A DNA stretch of 54,438 bases from Curtobacterium flaccumfaciens UCD-AKU. Its GTDB lineage: Bacteria > Actinomycetota > Actinomycetes > Actinomycetales > Microbacteriaceae. How positions within the stretch are numbered: the first letter of the stretch is position 1; each line of letters opens with the position of its first letter. Positions 1 to 8,185 of the stretch are shown in pieces. The DNA lies in contig NZ_KB714620.1 of NCBI RefSeq assembly GCF_000349565.1, forward strand, positions 180,245 to 234,682, in the 5' to 3' direction. The notes under the pieces were generated by a model. The model was given only the letters and a program-made list of their open reading frames with translations, made no database searches and was not told where the DNA came from. Both the position numbers and the translations under genes were made by a program.

Positions 1-34
1 GGGGCGGGCGTCGTCGTTCGTTCGTGCCGACGTG

Positions 35-1258
35 TCAGCGCCGACCGGAGCCGTCGCTCGTCCGGTGACCGGAAGCGTCGTCGCCCGGCGTCGTCGGAGT
101 GTCCTCGACCTGCTCGGCGGTCGCGTCATCGGCGGCCGCGATGTGGGCGTCGACGCTGCGGTTCGACTCGGCCAGACGCGCGTCGAGCTCGGACTCGGGG
201 ACGATGTCGGCGGCGGTGGCGTCCGCGCGCGGCATCGTCGTGTCGGCGGATCCGCCCGCGGCGGTGTTCGCCAGGCTCTCGTTCGCGAGCTTCGAGATAC
301 GGGACAGGAAGTCCGCGCCACCGGCAGCACCTGCAGCACCGGCGACCGGTCCGGCGCCGCCACCACCGCGGCTGGCGCTGAAGCCCTTGGCGATGCCGGA
401 CAGGGCCTCGGTGAACTCGCTCGGGATCATCCAGAGCTTGTTCGACGTGCCCTCCGCGATCTTCGGCAGGGTCTGCAGGTACTGGTAGGACAGCAGCTTC
501 TCGTCGGGGTCACCGGTGTGGATCGCCTCGAACACGGTCGCGATGGCCTGGGCTTCACCTTCGGCACGCAGGACCTGCGCCTTGGCGTCACCCTCGGCCG
601 CCAGGATCGCGGCCTGCCGCTGGCCCTCGGCCTCGAGGATCTGGGACTGCTTGGTGCCCTCGGCCTGCAGGATCGCGGCACGACGGCTGCGCTCGGCACG
701 GAGCTGCTGTTCCATGGCGTCCTGGATGGACACGGGCGGCTCGATCGCCTTGAGCTCGACTCGGCCGACCCGGATGCCCCACTTGCCGGTCGCTTCGTCG
801 AGGACGACGCGCAGCTGGCCGTTGATGTTGTCGCGGCTGGTCAGGGCCTCTTCGAGGTTCAGGCCACCGACCACGTTGCGGAGCGTCGTGGTGGTGAGCT
901 GCTCGACGGCGCCGAGGTAGTTCGCGATCTCGTAGGTCGCCGCACGGGCGTCGGTCACCTGGAAGTAGACGACCGTGTCGATCGAGACCACCAGGTTGTC
1001 CTCGGTGATCACGGGCTGCGGCGGGAACGAGACGACCTGCTCGCGCATGTCGAGCAGCGGCCGCAGACGGTCGATGAACGGCACCAGGAGGTTCAACCCC
1101 GGGTTGAGGGTCTTGTGGTACTTGCCGAGACGTTCGACGACGCCCGCGGTGGCCTGGGGGACGATGCGGATCGCCTTCGCCAGGACGACGATCACGAAGA
1201 TGACGACGACGAGGATGAGGACGAGCAGTGCGATCGTCCCCGGGGAGATGCTGGTCAC
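35..1258 (-). CDS. SPFH/band-7 (stomatin-like) membrane protein
   Basis: 407 aa. A hydrophobic anchor at about residues 8-28 is followed by an SPFH domain with the typical start IVPQATAGVVERLGKY and the family motif PFIDRL. About residues 180-235 form a charged helical stretch repeating ILxAEGxxQ, the coiled-coil region by which stomatins oligomerise. The tail is Gly/Ala-rich and low in complexity. Stomatin/prohibitin proteins build membrane scaffolds and often act with an NfeD partner, here encoded immediately upstream. The GTG start at 1258 overlaps the NfeD stop (GTGA), and an AAAGG-like ribosome site precedes it, so the two genes are probably translationally coupled. Longer in-frame upstream starts are rejected because they would run through nfeD. 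The family call is secure; the client membrane process is unknown. Confidence 0.92.
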   Translation of the reverse strand: MTSISPGTIALLVLILVVVIFVIVVLAKAIRIVPQATAGVVERLGKYHKTLNPGLNLLVPFIDRLRPLLDMREQVVSFPPQPVITEDNLVVSIDTVVYFQVTDARAATYEIANYLGAVEQLTTTTLRNVVGGLNLEEALTSRDNINGQLRVVLDEATGKWGIRVGRVELKAIEPPVSIQDAMEQQLRAERSRRAAILQAEGTKQSQILEAEGQRQAAILAAEGDAKAQVLRAEGEAQAIATVFEAIHTGDPDEKLLSYQYLQTLPKIAEGTSNKLWMIPSEFTEALSGIAKGFSASRGGGGAGPVAGAAGAAGGADFLSRISKLANESLANTAAGGSADTTMPRADATAADIVPESELDARLAESNRSVDAHIAAADDATAEQVEDTPTTPGDDASGHRTSDGSGRR

Positions 1259-1728
1259 GAGGTGGCCCTTTCTGCGAGGCGTACGACCGCGGTCGACCCC
1301 TCGATCGACTCGACGACCACAGGGGTCCCGAGTGGCGGTGTGCGGTCGACGGAGTCCGCGGCGAACCGCGCGCTCCAGGTCTCGCCGTTGGCCAGGCGGA
1401 CCTGGCCAGGGCTGGAAGCGGTGAAGGCGACCGCGACCGTGCCGGCGAGCCCGATGAGGCCCTCGACGTTGGTGCGGTGCGGGTCGGCGCCACGGCCGAG
1501 GGCGACGAGCAGTCGCGGTCGGACGAGCGACAGCAGCACCAGGGCGGCCACCGCGGCGACGATGGCGGACAGCCACCACGGTGCGCCCAGGAGCGCGGCG
1601 ACCAACCCGCCGGCGGCGCCCGCCGCGAGCATGATGAAGATGAAGTCGAGAGTGAAGATCTCGACCACGCCCAGGAGCAACACCAGGCCGATCCAGACGA
1701 TGCTCTGGATCCAATCGATTCCGTTCAC
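1255..1728 (-). CDS. NfeD-like membrane protein
   Basis: 157 aa with a GTG start and a strong purine-rich ribosome site (GGGAGGGAG). Residues about 5-75 contain several hydrophobic segments (the Ile/Leu/Val-rich start, an Ala/Gly-rich middle and a third helix). The C-terminal about 70 residues match the small soluble OB-fold NfeD domain (short beta strands; GLIGLAGTVAV is typical). This is the short NfeD form without the ClpP-like serine protease domain. It overlaps the downstream SPFH gene by 4 bp, the classical NfeD/stomatin pairing. NfeD proteins are thought to bind stomatin partners and influence membrane microdomains. Confidence 0.85.
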   Translation of the reverse strand: MNGIDWIQSIVWIGLVLLLGVVEIFTLDFIFIMLAAGAAGGLVAALLGAPWWLSAIVAAVAALVLLSLVRPRLLVALGRGADPHRTNVEGLIGLAGTVAVAFTASSPGQVRLANGETWSARFAADSVDRTPPLGTPVVVESIEGSTAVVRLAERATS

Positions 1729-1882
1729 GCGATCTCCCTCCCTCGGTCGCGCGCGGCGGCTCGCTGCGTCGCGACAGCCGGTACAACTCCGTTCAACATA
1801 TCAAGGACGTCCGACGACCGTGCAGGCGATTGGTAGGCTCGGTGCGCCCGACCGGCCGGAACCAGACCTGGAGAACACGACT

Positions 1883-2644
1883 GTGAGCAACCCCCTCGCC
1901 CCCGGATCCCTCACCGACAAGCGCGCCGTCGTCACCGGTTCGTCCCGTGGCATCGGCGCCGACACCGTCGGGTACCTGGCCGAGGCCGGCGCGAAGGTCG
2001 TCGTGAACTACCGCAACAAGGCCAGGCGGGCCGAGCAGATCGCCGAGAAGATCGTCGAGTCCGGTGGCTCCGCCCTGGCCGTCGGCGCCGACCTCACCGA
2101 GCACGACTCCGTGCAGGCCCTGGTCGACACGGTCGTGCAGGAGTGGGGCGGCATCGACCTGCTCGTGCTCAACGCTTCGGGCGGCATGGAGTCCGGTGTC
2201 GGCGAGGACTACGCGCTCCGTCTGAACCGCGACGCCCAGGTCGACATGCTGCAGACCGCCGTGCCGCACATGCCTGCCGGGTCGCGCGTGGTCTTCGTCA
2301 CGAGCCACCAGGCACACTTCGTCGAGACCGCCGAGACGATGGACGAGTACGTCCCGGTCGCCAAGAGCAAGCGTGCCGGGGAACTCGCCCTCCGTGCGCT
2401 CATCCCGCAGCTCGAGGCCGCGGGCATCGAGTTCGTCGTCGTCTCCGGCGACATGATCGAGGGCACGATCACCGCGACGCTCCTGAACCGCCTGAACCCC
2501 GGCGCGATCGAGGGCCGTCGGCAAGAGGTCGGCAAGCTCTACAGCGTGTCCGAGTTCGCGGCCGAGATCGCCCTGGCCGCCGTCGAGCCGATCCCCGCCG
2601 ACCACACCAAGCTGGTCGGCGACGTCAGCGGGTTCGTCGGCTAA
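1883..2644 (+). CDS. SDR-family oxidoreductase with a replaced catalytic tyrosine
   Basis: 253 aa, GTG start, GGAG ribosome site 9 nt upstream and a TAGGCT -10-like hexamer at 1834. The N terminus has the Rossmann motif TGSSRGIG and a LNASGG segment in place of NNAG. The conserved serine is visible in VVFVTSHQAHF. Where classical SDRs carry YxxxK, the aligned stretch reads VAKSKRAGE, so the lysine is kept but valine sits in the tyrosine position; a nearby tyrosine in DEYVPVAK is one residue out of register. It may be a non-catalytic or differently catalytic SDR. The Nudix gene starts 10 bp downstream on the same strand. The substrate cannot be inferred. Confidence 0.85.
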   Translation: MSNPLAPGSLTDKRAVVTGSSRGIGADTVGYLAEAGAKVVVNYRNKARRAEQIAEKIVESGGSALAVGADLTEHDSVQALVDTVVQEWGGIDLLVLNASGGMESGVGEDYALRLNRDAQVDMLQTAVPHMPAGSRVVFVTSHQAHFVETAETMDEYVPVAKSKRAGELALRALIPQLEAAGIEFVVVSGDMIEGTITATLLNRLNPGAIEGRRQEVGKLYSVSEFAAEIALAAVEPIPADHTKLVGDVSGFVG

Positions 2645-2654
2645 CGTCGGGCGG

Positions 2655-3107
2655 GTGACCGCCAAGCCCGGCCTGCGCCGCACCTCCCGCATCCTGCTGC
2701 TCGACCCCCGTGGTCGCGTGTTCCTGATGGACACGAAGTCGCCCTCGTCCGACGGCGCCCACCGCTGGATCACGCCGGGTGGTGGCGTCGACCCGGGGGA
2801 GTCCCACCGCGACGCCGCGATCCGCGAGCTGCGCGAGGAGACCGGGATCGTCATCGACGAACCCGGCGAACCGGTCTGGTCGTGGGACTTCACCGTCGAG
2901 TGGGACCTCGCTGACCACGACCGTGGGCACGCCGAGTTCTACGTCGTCCGCACGCCGGGCTTCGAGTTGTCCGACGCCGAGTGGACCGACGACGAACGCG
3001 TCGACATCCTCGCCTCGCGCTGGTGGACGGCAGAGGAGCTCGAAGCGACCGACGAGGCGTTCGAACCCGCAGAGCTGCCGGACCTGGTGCGCCGTCACGG
3101 CGCCTGA
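2655..3107 (+). CDS. Nudix hydrolase
   Basis: 150 aa. A perfect Nudix box is present: G-x5-E-x7-REL-RE-ETGI, beginning GGVDPGE and ending REETGIVI, with the Glu residues that bind the metal. Upstream, HRWITPGGG is the usual approach to the box. Nudix enzymes hydrolyse nucleoside diphosphates linked to another moiety, but the sequence does not show which. The GTG start lacks a ribosome site and lies 7 nt after TAACGT, so it may be read as a leaderless message in addition to read-through from the SDR gene 10 bp upstream. A strong hairpin follows at 3144-3183. Confidence 0.9.
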   Translation: MTAKPGLRRTSRILLLDPRGRVFLMDTKSPSSDGAHRWITPGGGVDPGESHRDAAIRELREETGIVIDEPGEPVWSWDFTVEWDLADHDRGHAEFYVVRTPGFELSDAEWTDDERVDILASRWWTAEELEATDEAFEPAELPDLVRRHGA

Positions 3108-3143
3108 GCACCCCACCACGGCCTGACGGCCGACCCACCAGCG

Positions 3144-3183
3144 GACGGGAGGCCCGTGGCGGCCCCGCCACGGGCCTCCCGTC
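3144..3183. terminator. perfect 19-bp hairpin of the GGAGGCCCG repeat family
   Basis: The two arms (3144-3162 and 3165-3183) are exact inverted copies with a 2-nt centre; the core reads GGAGGCCCGTGGCGG. There is no T-tract. It can end transcription from the SDR/Nudix genes and leaves only 15 nt before the next start codon. It is the cleanest copy of the dispersed palindrome also seen at 20930, 28351, 28524 and 34951. Confidence 0.75.
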
Positions 3184-3198
3184 GGTACGCTGACCCGC

Positions 3199-5592
3199 AT
3201 GGACACCGATCCGGTCGACGACGACCCCGCCGGTGCCGTCGTGCACCCTGCCGACCGGCACGACCGGATCCGCGTGCGCGGAGCGCGCGCCAACAACCTG
3301 CGCGACGTCGACGTGGACCTGCCGAAGCGCCGGCTCACGGTGTTCACCGGGGTCTCCGGCTCGGGCAAGAGCTCGCTCGTGTTCGGCACCGTCGCCGCCG
3401 AGTCGCAGCGGATGATCAACGAGACCTACAGCGCGTTCGTGCAGGGGTTCATGCCCTCGCTCGCGCGTCCCGACGTCGACCTGCTCGACGGCCTGACCAC
3501 CGCGATCGTCGTCGACCAGGAGCGCATCGGCGCCGACCCGCGCTCCACCGTCGGCACCGCGACGGACGCGAACGCGATGCTGCGCGTGCTGTTCAGCCGA
3601 CTCGGTCAGCCGCACGTCGGCGGACCGAACGCGTTCTCGTTCAACCTCGCCACCGTGACGGCCGGGGGAGCGATCACGGTGCAGAAGGGTGCGGACGCGA
3701 AGGCCCAGAAGGTCTCGTTCACGCGGCTCGGCGGCATGTGCGCGGACTGCGAGGGTCGGGGCCTGGTGAACGACATCGACCTGACGCAGCTGTTCGACGA
3801 GACGAAGTCGCTCGGGGACGGCGCGCTCACGATCCCCGGGTACGGGACCGACGGGTGGAACGTGCGGCTGTACGCCGAGTCGGGCTACTTCGACCGGGAC
3901 ACCCCGATCCGCGACTTCACCGAGCAGGAGCGGCAGGACTTCCTGTACCGCGAGCCGACGAAGCAGAAGATCGCCGGCATCAACATGACCTACGAGGGGC
4001 TCGTGCACCGGGTCCGCAGATCGTTCCTGCAGAAGGACCGCGAGGCGATGCAGCCGCACATCCGGGCCTTCGTCGACCGTGCGGTGACCTTCACGACGTG
4101 TCCGGCCTGCGACGGCACCCGGTTGAACGACACCGCCCGCTCGTCGAAGGTCGCGGGCCGCAGCATCGCCGACGTCTGCGCGATGCAGGTCACCGACACC
4201 GTCACCTGGCTGCGGGGTCTGGACGACCCGGGGGTCGGGCCGTTGCTCGAGGGGCTCCGTGACCTGCTCGAGTCCTTCGTCGAGATCGGACTCGGCTACC
4301 TGTCGCTCGACCGTCCGACCGGCACGTTGTCCGGGGGAGAAGGGCAGCGCGTGAAGATGGTGAAGCACCTCGGCTCCTCACTCAGCGACGTCACGTACGT
4401 CTTCGACGAGCCGAGCACGGGGCTGCACCCGCACGACATCGAGCGGATGAACGAGCTGCTCGTCCGGTTGCGCGACAAGGGCAACACCGTCCTGGTCGTC
4501 GAGCACAAGCCCGAGGTCATCGCGATCGCCGACCACGTCGTCGACCTCGGACCCGGTGCCGGTTCCGGCGGTGGGACGCTCTGCTACCAGGGGTCCGTCG
4601 ACGGGCTGCGCGCCAGCGGGACCGTGACCGGTCAGCACCTGGACGACCGCGTCACCGTGAAGTCCGACGTCCGTCGTCCGGACGGAGCGATCGCGATCCG
4701 CGGCGCGTCGGCCCACAACCTGCACGACGTCGACGTGGACGTCCCCACCGGGGTGCTCACCGTCGTCACGGGGGTCGCCGGTTCCGGCAAGAGCACGCTC
4801 ATCCACGGGTCGCTGGCCCGACGCGGCGACGTGGTCGCCATCGACCAGAGCGGTATCCGTGGGTCACGGCGGAGCAACCCCGCGACCTACACCGGCCTGC
4901 TCGAACCGATCCGCAAGGCGTTCGCGAAGGCCAACGGCGTCAAGCCCGCACTGTTCAGCGCCAACTCCGAGGGCGCCTGCCCGGCGTGCAACGGTGCCGG
5001 TGTCGTGTACACCGACCTCGGCATGATGGCGGGCGTCGCGAGCCCCTGCGTCGAGTGCGACGGCAAGCGGTTCGATCAGGCCGTGCTCGGCTACCACCTG
5101 GGCGGGAAGGACATCAGCGAGGTGCTCGGCATGTCCGTCGCCGACGCGTTGGCGTTCTTCGCGGCGGGGGCGTCCGCACTGCCAGCCGCCCACACGATCC
5201 TCGCCCGGCTCGCAGACGTGGGGCTCGGCTACCTGACGATCGGACAGCCGCTCACCACGTTGTCCGGGGGAGAGCGGCAGCGGCTCAAGCTCGCGACGCA
5301 CCTCGGTGACCGGGGCGGTGTGGTGGTGCTCGACGAGCCGACCGCGGGCCTGCACCTGGCCGACGTCGAGCAGTTGCTCGGCCTGCTCGACCGGCTCGTC
5401 GACGCCGGCCGGACGGTCGTCGTGATCGAGCACCACCAGGCCGTGATGGCGCACGCTGACTGGATCATCGACCTCGGGCCGGGCGCCGGGCACGACGGCG
5501 GGCGCATCGTGTTCGAGGGGACGCCCGCTGCACTCGTGGCGGCCCGGTCGACGCTGACCGGGCAGCACCTGGCGGCGTACGTCGGAGCCTGA
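3199..5592 (+). CDS. UvrA-like ABC ATPase lacking the UvrB-binding region
   Basis: 797 aa against about 940-970 for true UvrA. Two ABC ATPase halves are complete: Walker A at residues 51-59 and 525-533 (G-x-x-GSGKS), signatures LSGGEGQR at about 377 and LSGGERQR at about 688, Walker B DEP at 403 and 712. Zinc-type CxxC pairs sit at 181/184, 301/304, 594/597 and 617/620. Only 474 residues separate the Walker A sites, against about 610 in UvrA; the shortfall falls where the UvrB-binding domain should be. Such short paralogues in actinobacteria are often linked to DNA-binding-drug tolerance rather than excision repair with UvrB. The ATG has no ribosome site and lies 7 nt after TACGCT (3186-3191), suggesting a leaderless message starting just after the hairpin. 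Confidence 0.9.
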   Translation: MDTDPVDDDPAGAVVHPADRHDRIRVRGARANNLRDVDVDLPKRRLTVFTGVSGSGKSSLVFGTVAAESQRMINETYSAFVQGFMPSLARPDVDLLDGLTTAIVVDQERIGADPRSTVGTATDANAMLRVLFSRLGQPHVGGPNAFSFNLATVTAGGAITVQKGADAKAQKVSFTRLGGMCADCEGRGLVNDIDLTQLFDETKSLGDGALTIPGYGTDGWNVRLYAESGYFDRDTPIRDFTEQERQDFLYREPTKQKIAGINMTYEGLVHRVRRSFLQKDREAMQPHIRAFVDRAVTFTTCPACDGTRLNDTARSSKVAGRSIADVCAMQVTDTVTWLRGLDDPGVGPLLEGLRDLLESFVEIGLGYLSLDRPTGTLSGGEGQRVKMVKHLGSSLSDVTYVFDEPSTGLHPHDIERMNELLVRLRDKGNTVLVVEHKPEVIAIADHVVDLGPGAGSGGGTLCYQGSVDGLRASGTVTGQHLDDRVTVKSDVRRPDGAIAIRGASAHNLHDVDVDVPTGVLTVVTGVAGSGKSTLIHGSLARRGDVVAIDQSGIRGSRRSNPATYTGLLEPIRKAFAKANGVKPALFSANSEGACPACNGAGVVYTDLGMMAGVASPCVECDGKRFDQAVLGYHLGGKDISEVLGMSVADALAFFAAGASALPAAHTILARLADVGLGYLTIGQPLTTLSGGERQRLKLATHLGDRGGVVVLDEPTAGLHLADVEQLLGLLDRLVDAGRTVVVIEHHQAVMAHADWIIDLGPGAGHDGGRIVFEGTPAALVAARSTLTGQHLAAYVGA

Positions 5593-5715
5593 GCCGGGGG
5601 ACAGGCTCGGACGGTGAATCTGGGCACCAGCCGTGTGCGAGGACTACTGTTCTGACCGACGCTCACGATCGGCTACCCGGCCTGGATCAGCGTCCTGACC
5701 AGAAGGAGCTCCACC

Positions 5716-6000
5716 ATGTCCAACCCCGGCAACGCACCCGCGACCAACAGCGGCAACGGAATCGCCGTCGGTTCGCTCGTCCTCGGCATCGTCGGCGTCG
5801 TCTTCTCGTTCCTCTTCGTGTGGGTCGGACTCATCGCCAGCATCATCGGCCTGGTCCTGGGCTTCGTCGCCCGTCGTCGCAACGCCGGTACCCGAGGCAT
5901 GGTGCTCGCCGGCATCATCCTGAGTGTCATCGGCCTCGTGCTCTCGATCATCTTCATCATCGTCGCTCTGACGATCGTCGTTCCCGCGATGAACAACTGA
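5716..6000 (+). CDS. small two-helix membrane protein, DUF4190-like
   Basis: 94 aa with an AAGGAG ribosome site 7 nt before the ATG. A short Asn/Gly-rich head is followed by two long hydrophobic segments (about residues 17-50 and 63-90) separated by the basic turn ARRRNAGTRG. The pattern GLVLGFVARRR...RGMVLAGIILSVIGL is typical of DUF4190-like small actinobacterial membrane proteins, whose function is unknown. The 120 bp upstream separate it from the UvrA-like gene, so it is probably monocistronic; the hairpin at 6017-6054 would end its message. Confidence 0.75.
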   Translation: MSNPGNAPATNSGNGIAVGSLVLGIVGVVFSFLFVWVGLIASIIGLVLGFVARRRNAGTRGMVLAGIILSVIGLVLSIIFIIVALTIVVPAMNN

Positions 6001-6016
6001 GGCTGATCGCCGCATG

Positions 6017-6054
6017 ACAGCGGGCGCGTGGCTGAGTCGCCACGCGCCCGCTGT
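6017..6054. terminator. 16-bp hairpin terminator after the DUF4190-like gene
   Basis: Arms 6017-6032 and 6039-6054 pair perfectly (core GCGGGCGCGTGGC) around a 6-nt loop TGAGTC, 17 bp after the stop codon. There is no T-run, as is common in this high-GC sequence. Confidence 0.8.
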
Positions 6055-6108
6055 CGATCTCCGGCGCCGCTGGTACGTGTCCAGGAACCCGGGCGTACCG
6101 TCCGGCGC

Positions 6109-6264
6109 ATGAGCTACAGCCAGCCTGACCCAGCCGAAGAGACCACCCAGAGCGAGTCGCCGGAGCAGCCCGACACCGACCAAGGGAACCTGGAGGAACA
6201 GGGCGGCGAGCCGGCAGCGCTCGAGATCGACGCCGACGACGTCCCGACGAAGCCCGCCGACTGA
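6109..6264 (+). CDS. small acidic hypothetical protein
   Basis: 51 aa from the ATG at 6109 (MSYSQPDPAEE...). It is strongly acidic and Gln/Glu/Pro-rich with no hydrophobic segment, so it is probably a soluble disordered protein. No clear ribosome site is seen, but the hexamer TACCGT-like sequence lies shortly upstream and the gene is closed by a long terminator 15 bp after its stop. Codon choice (G/C at third positions) is consistent with translation. No family is recognised; the call rests on its placement between two terminators. Confidence 0.5.
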   Translation: MSYSQPDPAEETTQSESPEQPDTDQGNLEEQGGEPAALEIDADDVPTKPAD

Positions 6265-6278
6265 CGCCGTCGTCATCC

Positions 6279-6331
6279 AGTGAGCAGAAGAGGTCGAGTC
6301 CGGAGAACGGACCCGACCTTTTCTGCTCACT
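6279..6331. terminator. 24-bp bidirectional terminator, copy 1 of a recurrent sequence
   Basis: Arms 6279-6302 and 6308-6331 pair over 24 positions with one mismatch and one G-T pair around the loop GAGAA. The arms carry GAGCAGAAGAGGTC and its complement, so each orientation has an A-run before and a T-run after the GC stem. It serves the convergent genes at 6109 and 6422. Almost the same arm sequence recurs at 28134-28176. Confidence 0.85.
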
Positions 6332-6360
6332 CAGCGCCGATCGGGTGTCCATGCGCGCGC

Positions 6361-6382
6361 CGATAATGCATATTATGTCAAC
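6361..6382. promoter_or_regulatory. AT-rich inverted repeat (ATAAT-GCAT-ATTAT), function unclear
   Basis: A 22-bp AT-rich island in otherwise GC-rich DNA. ATAAT (6363-6367) and ATTAT (6372-6376) form an inverted repeat, and the minus strand carries a consensus TTGACA immediately beside it. It lies between the ends of two convergent genes, where neither needs a promoter. Confidence 0.35.
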
Positions 6383-6421
6383 TCAGGTGGACCGGACTCC
6401 GGAACGCCCCGCCTCCACCGG

Positions 6422-7006
6422 TCACAGTTCCCGACAGACGGATGCGGCAAGGACCAGCATGTTGACCTTCGCATCCGGGTCGTCACCGGCGTAGCTGACG
6501 TACACGGTCGGCGAGGTCCGGCCTCCTGAGAACCGCACCTGGGTCCACGTGCTCCGGCCCCGGTCGTCGCCACGGCGGCTGATGTCGTACCGCGTCCAAA
6601 CCCGCTCGGCGTTGTCGAGCACTGTCCGTGGCGTCACTGCAGACGTGCTCGACAGGTTCACTTCCCGGCGGATCCCAGCATCACCGGTGGTGAAGCCGAG
6701 GACGTCGGTGTTCGAGCAGACGGAGTCGCCGGTCAGTTCCCCGAACGGCGCAGGCCGGGACTCCCCCTCGTCGTAGTAGTCCTTCCACTGCGACAAGCCA
6801 CCGTTCGCCTCCATGAACGCGTTCACGACAGCGACGGTCCGTTCGTCCTGCTGGGTGGCGACGGCATCGGACGCGATGTACGGCCGGTGGCCTTGGCAGG
6901 CGGCAACGATGAGCACGAACACCGTCATGAAGACCGTACCGATCACCAGGTTCTTCACGGTCCGTCGACGACGAGCGGCGCGTCCCTCGAGCGTGTCGTC
7001 TTCCAT
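6422..7006 (-). CDS. predicted lipoprotein of unknown function
   Basis: 194 aa. A basic head (EGRAARRRRTVKN) precedes a hydrophobic segment ending in the lipobox-like VAAC, about residue 35, so the protein may be lipid-anchored outside the membrane; an uncleaved single-helix anchor is the alternative. The remainder is polar, with two later Cys residues (CSNTD and the terminal VCREL) that could form a disulfide. The ATG at 7006 is preceded by GGGGAAGGGG. No family is recognised. It lies 56 bp downstream of the alcohol dehydrogenase gene on the same strand and may be co-transcribed with it. Confidence 0.65.
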   Translation of the reverse strand: MEDDTLEGRAARRRRTVKNLVIGTVFMTVFVLIVAACQGHRPYIASDAVATQQDERTVAVVNAFMEANGGLSQWKDYYDEGESRPAPFGELTGDSVCSNTDVLGFTTGDAGIRREVNLSSTSAVTPRTVLDNAERVWTRYDISRRGDDRGRSTWTQVRFSGGRTSPTVYVSYAGDDPDAKVNMLVLAASVCREL

Positions 7007-7062
7007 GACGCCCCTTCCCCCGCGGTTCAGCATGCCAGACAGGACGCGGGGCCGGCGCACCG

Positions 7063-8094
7063 TCAGAACGTCGCGACGGTCATCCCCGGAGAAGTGGCTG
7101 GCCGGTCCATCGCGACGAGCGCCTCGGGCAGGTCGTCGAAGCCGATGGTGCGGCCGATCGTCTCCTCCGGCCGGAGTCGCCCACTGACGACGGCGTCGAG
7201 CATCGCGCCGTACTCCCCGACCGCTGCACCGTGACTGCCGAGCAGTTCGAGCTCGTCGGCGATGACCCGTCCCATCGGGATCGCCGGCGCTGCTTCGTCG
7301 TCGAGCAGCAGCCCGACCTGCACGTGTCGGCCGCGCGGACGCAGGGATGCAACCGCCGCGACCGAGGTGGCACGGCTGCCGTAGGCGTCGATCGACAGGT
7401 GCGCTCCCCCGGCGGTGCGGGAGCGAACCGTGGTCACCGCACCGGCGTCCATCAGCACCGTGTCGGCACCCAGTGCTGCGGCCCGTTCGAGCGCCGCCGC
7501 GGAGACGTCCACAGCGAGCACGTGCGCACCGGCGGCCACGGCGACCATGATCGCCGACAGCCCGACTCCCCCGGAGCCGTAGACCACGACCCACTCCCCT
7601 GCGCTCACCCGCCCGCGGGCGTGCAGGGCGTGGAACGCGGTGCCGAAGCGGCAGCCCAGTGCCGCTGCCACCGTGAACTCCACGGCGTCGGGCAGGGCGA
7701 CGAGGTTCAGATCGGCGTGCGGGACCACCAGCGACTCCGCGTAGGACCCCTGCAGGTCGAAGCCGGGCTGCTGCTGGGCGGTGCACACCTGGGTCGCGCC
7801 GTCGAGGCACTCGGCACAGGTGCCGCAGGCGAACACGAACGGTGCCGTGACCCGGTCGCCGACGGCGAAGCGCTGCACGTCGGTGCCGATCGTCGCGACG
7901 ACGCCGGCGAACTCGTGGCCGGGCACGTGCGGCAGCCGGACTGAGTCGTCGTGGCCCTTCCACGCGTGCCAGTCACTTCGGCAGACACCGGTGGCAGCCA
8001 CCCGCACGACGACACCGTGGTCCGGGGCGACGGGCTCCGGCAGGTCGACGATCGAGGGGACGGAACCGAACTGGGCGTACTGGACGGCGCGCAT
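7063..8094 (-). CDS. zinc-dependent alcohol dehydrogenase (MDR family)
   Basis: 343 aa. Catalytic-zinc residues are visible at C38 and H60-E61 (GHEFAGVV), and the structural zinc loop uses C90, C93, C96 and C104. The nucleotide-binding glycine motif is GSGGVGLSA. These place it in the medium-chain dehydrogenase family, oxidising an alcohol with NAD(P). A conserved Cys in AALGCRFGTAFHAL probably completes the active-site zinc. The ATG at 8094 begins MRAVQYAQFG, a usual start for the family. No clear ribosome site is seen. The substrate is not inferable; neighbours do not form a pathway with it. Confidence 0.9.
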   Translation of the reverse strand: MRAVQYAQFGSVPSIVDLPEPVAPDHGVVVRVAATGVCRSDWHAWKGHDDSVRLPHVPGHEFAGVVATIGTDVQRFAVGDRVTAPFVFACGTCAECLDGATQVCTAQQQPGFDLQGSYAESLVVPHADLNLVALPDAVEFTVAAALGCRFGTAFHALHARGRVSAGEWVVVYGSGGVGLSAIMVAVAAGAHVLAVDVSAAALERAAALGADTVLMDAGAVTTVRSRTAGGAHLSIDAYGSRATSVAAVASLRPRGRHVQVGLLLDDEAAPAIPMGRVIADELELLGSHGAAVGEYGAMLDAVVSGRLRPEETIGRTIGFDDLPEALVAMDRPATSPGMTVATF

Positions 8095-8127
8095 GCCGCC
8101 ATCCTGACAGACGGCGTCGAACGACGA

Positions 8128-8158
8128 CGGAGCCCCGACCCCGGAGGTCAGGACTCCG
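8128..8158. terminator. possible hairpin terminator of the surface-protein gene
   Basis: CGGAGCCCCGACC (8128-8140) can pair with 8146-8158 over 13 positions including two wobble-type or mismatched positions, around a 5-nt loop, 28 bp after the stop codon of the minus-strand surface-protein gene. Confidence 0.5.
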
Positions 8159-8185
8159 CCGCATCGCCGTGCTGCCGGTGACGGA

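Noticed and set aside
35..1786. Single 583-aa protein spanning NfeD and SPFH
   Set aside because: The part upstream of 1258 is out of frame with the clear NfeD coding sequence; the GTG/TGA overlap gives two proper genes.
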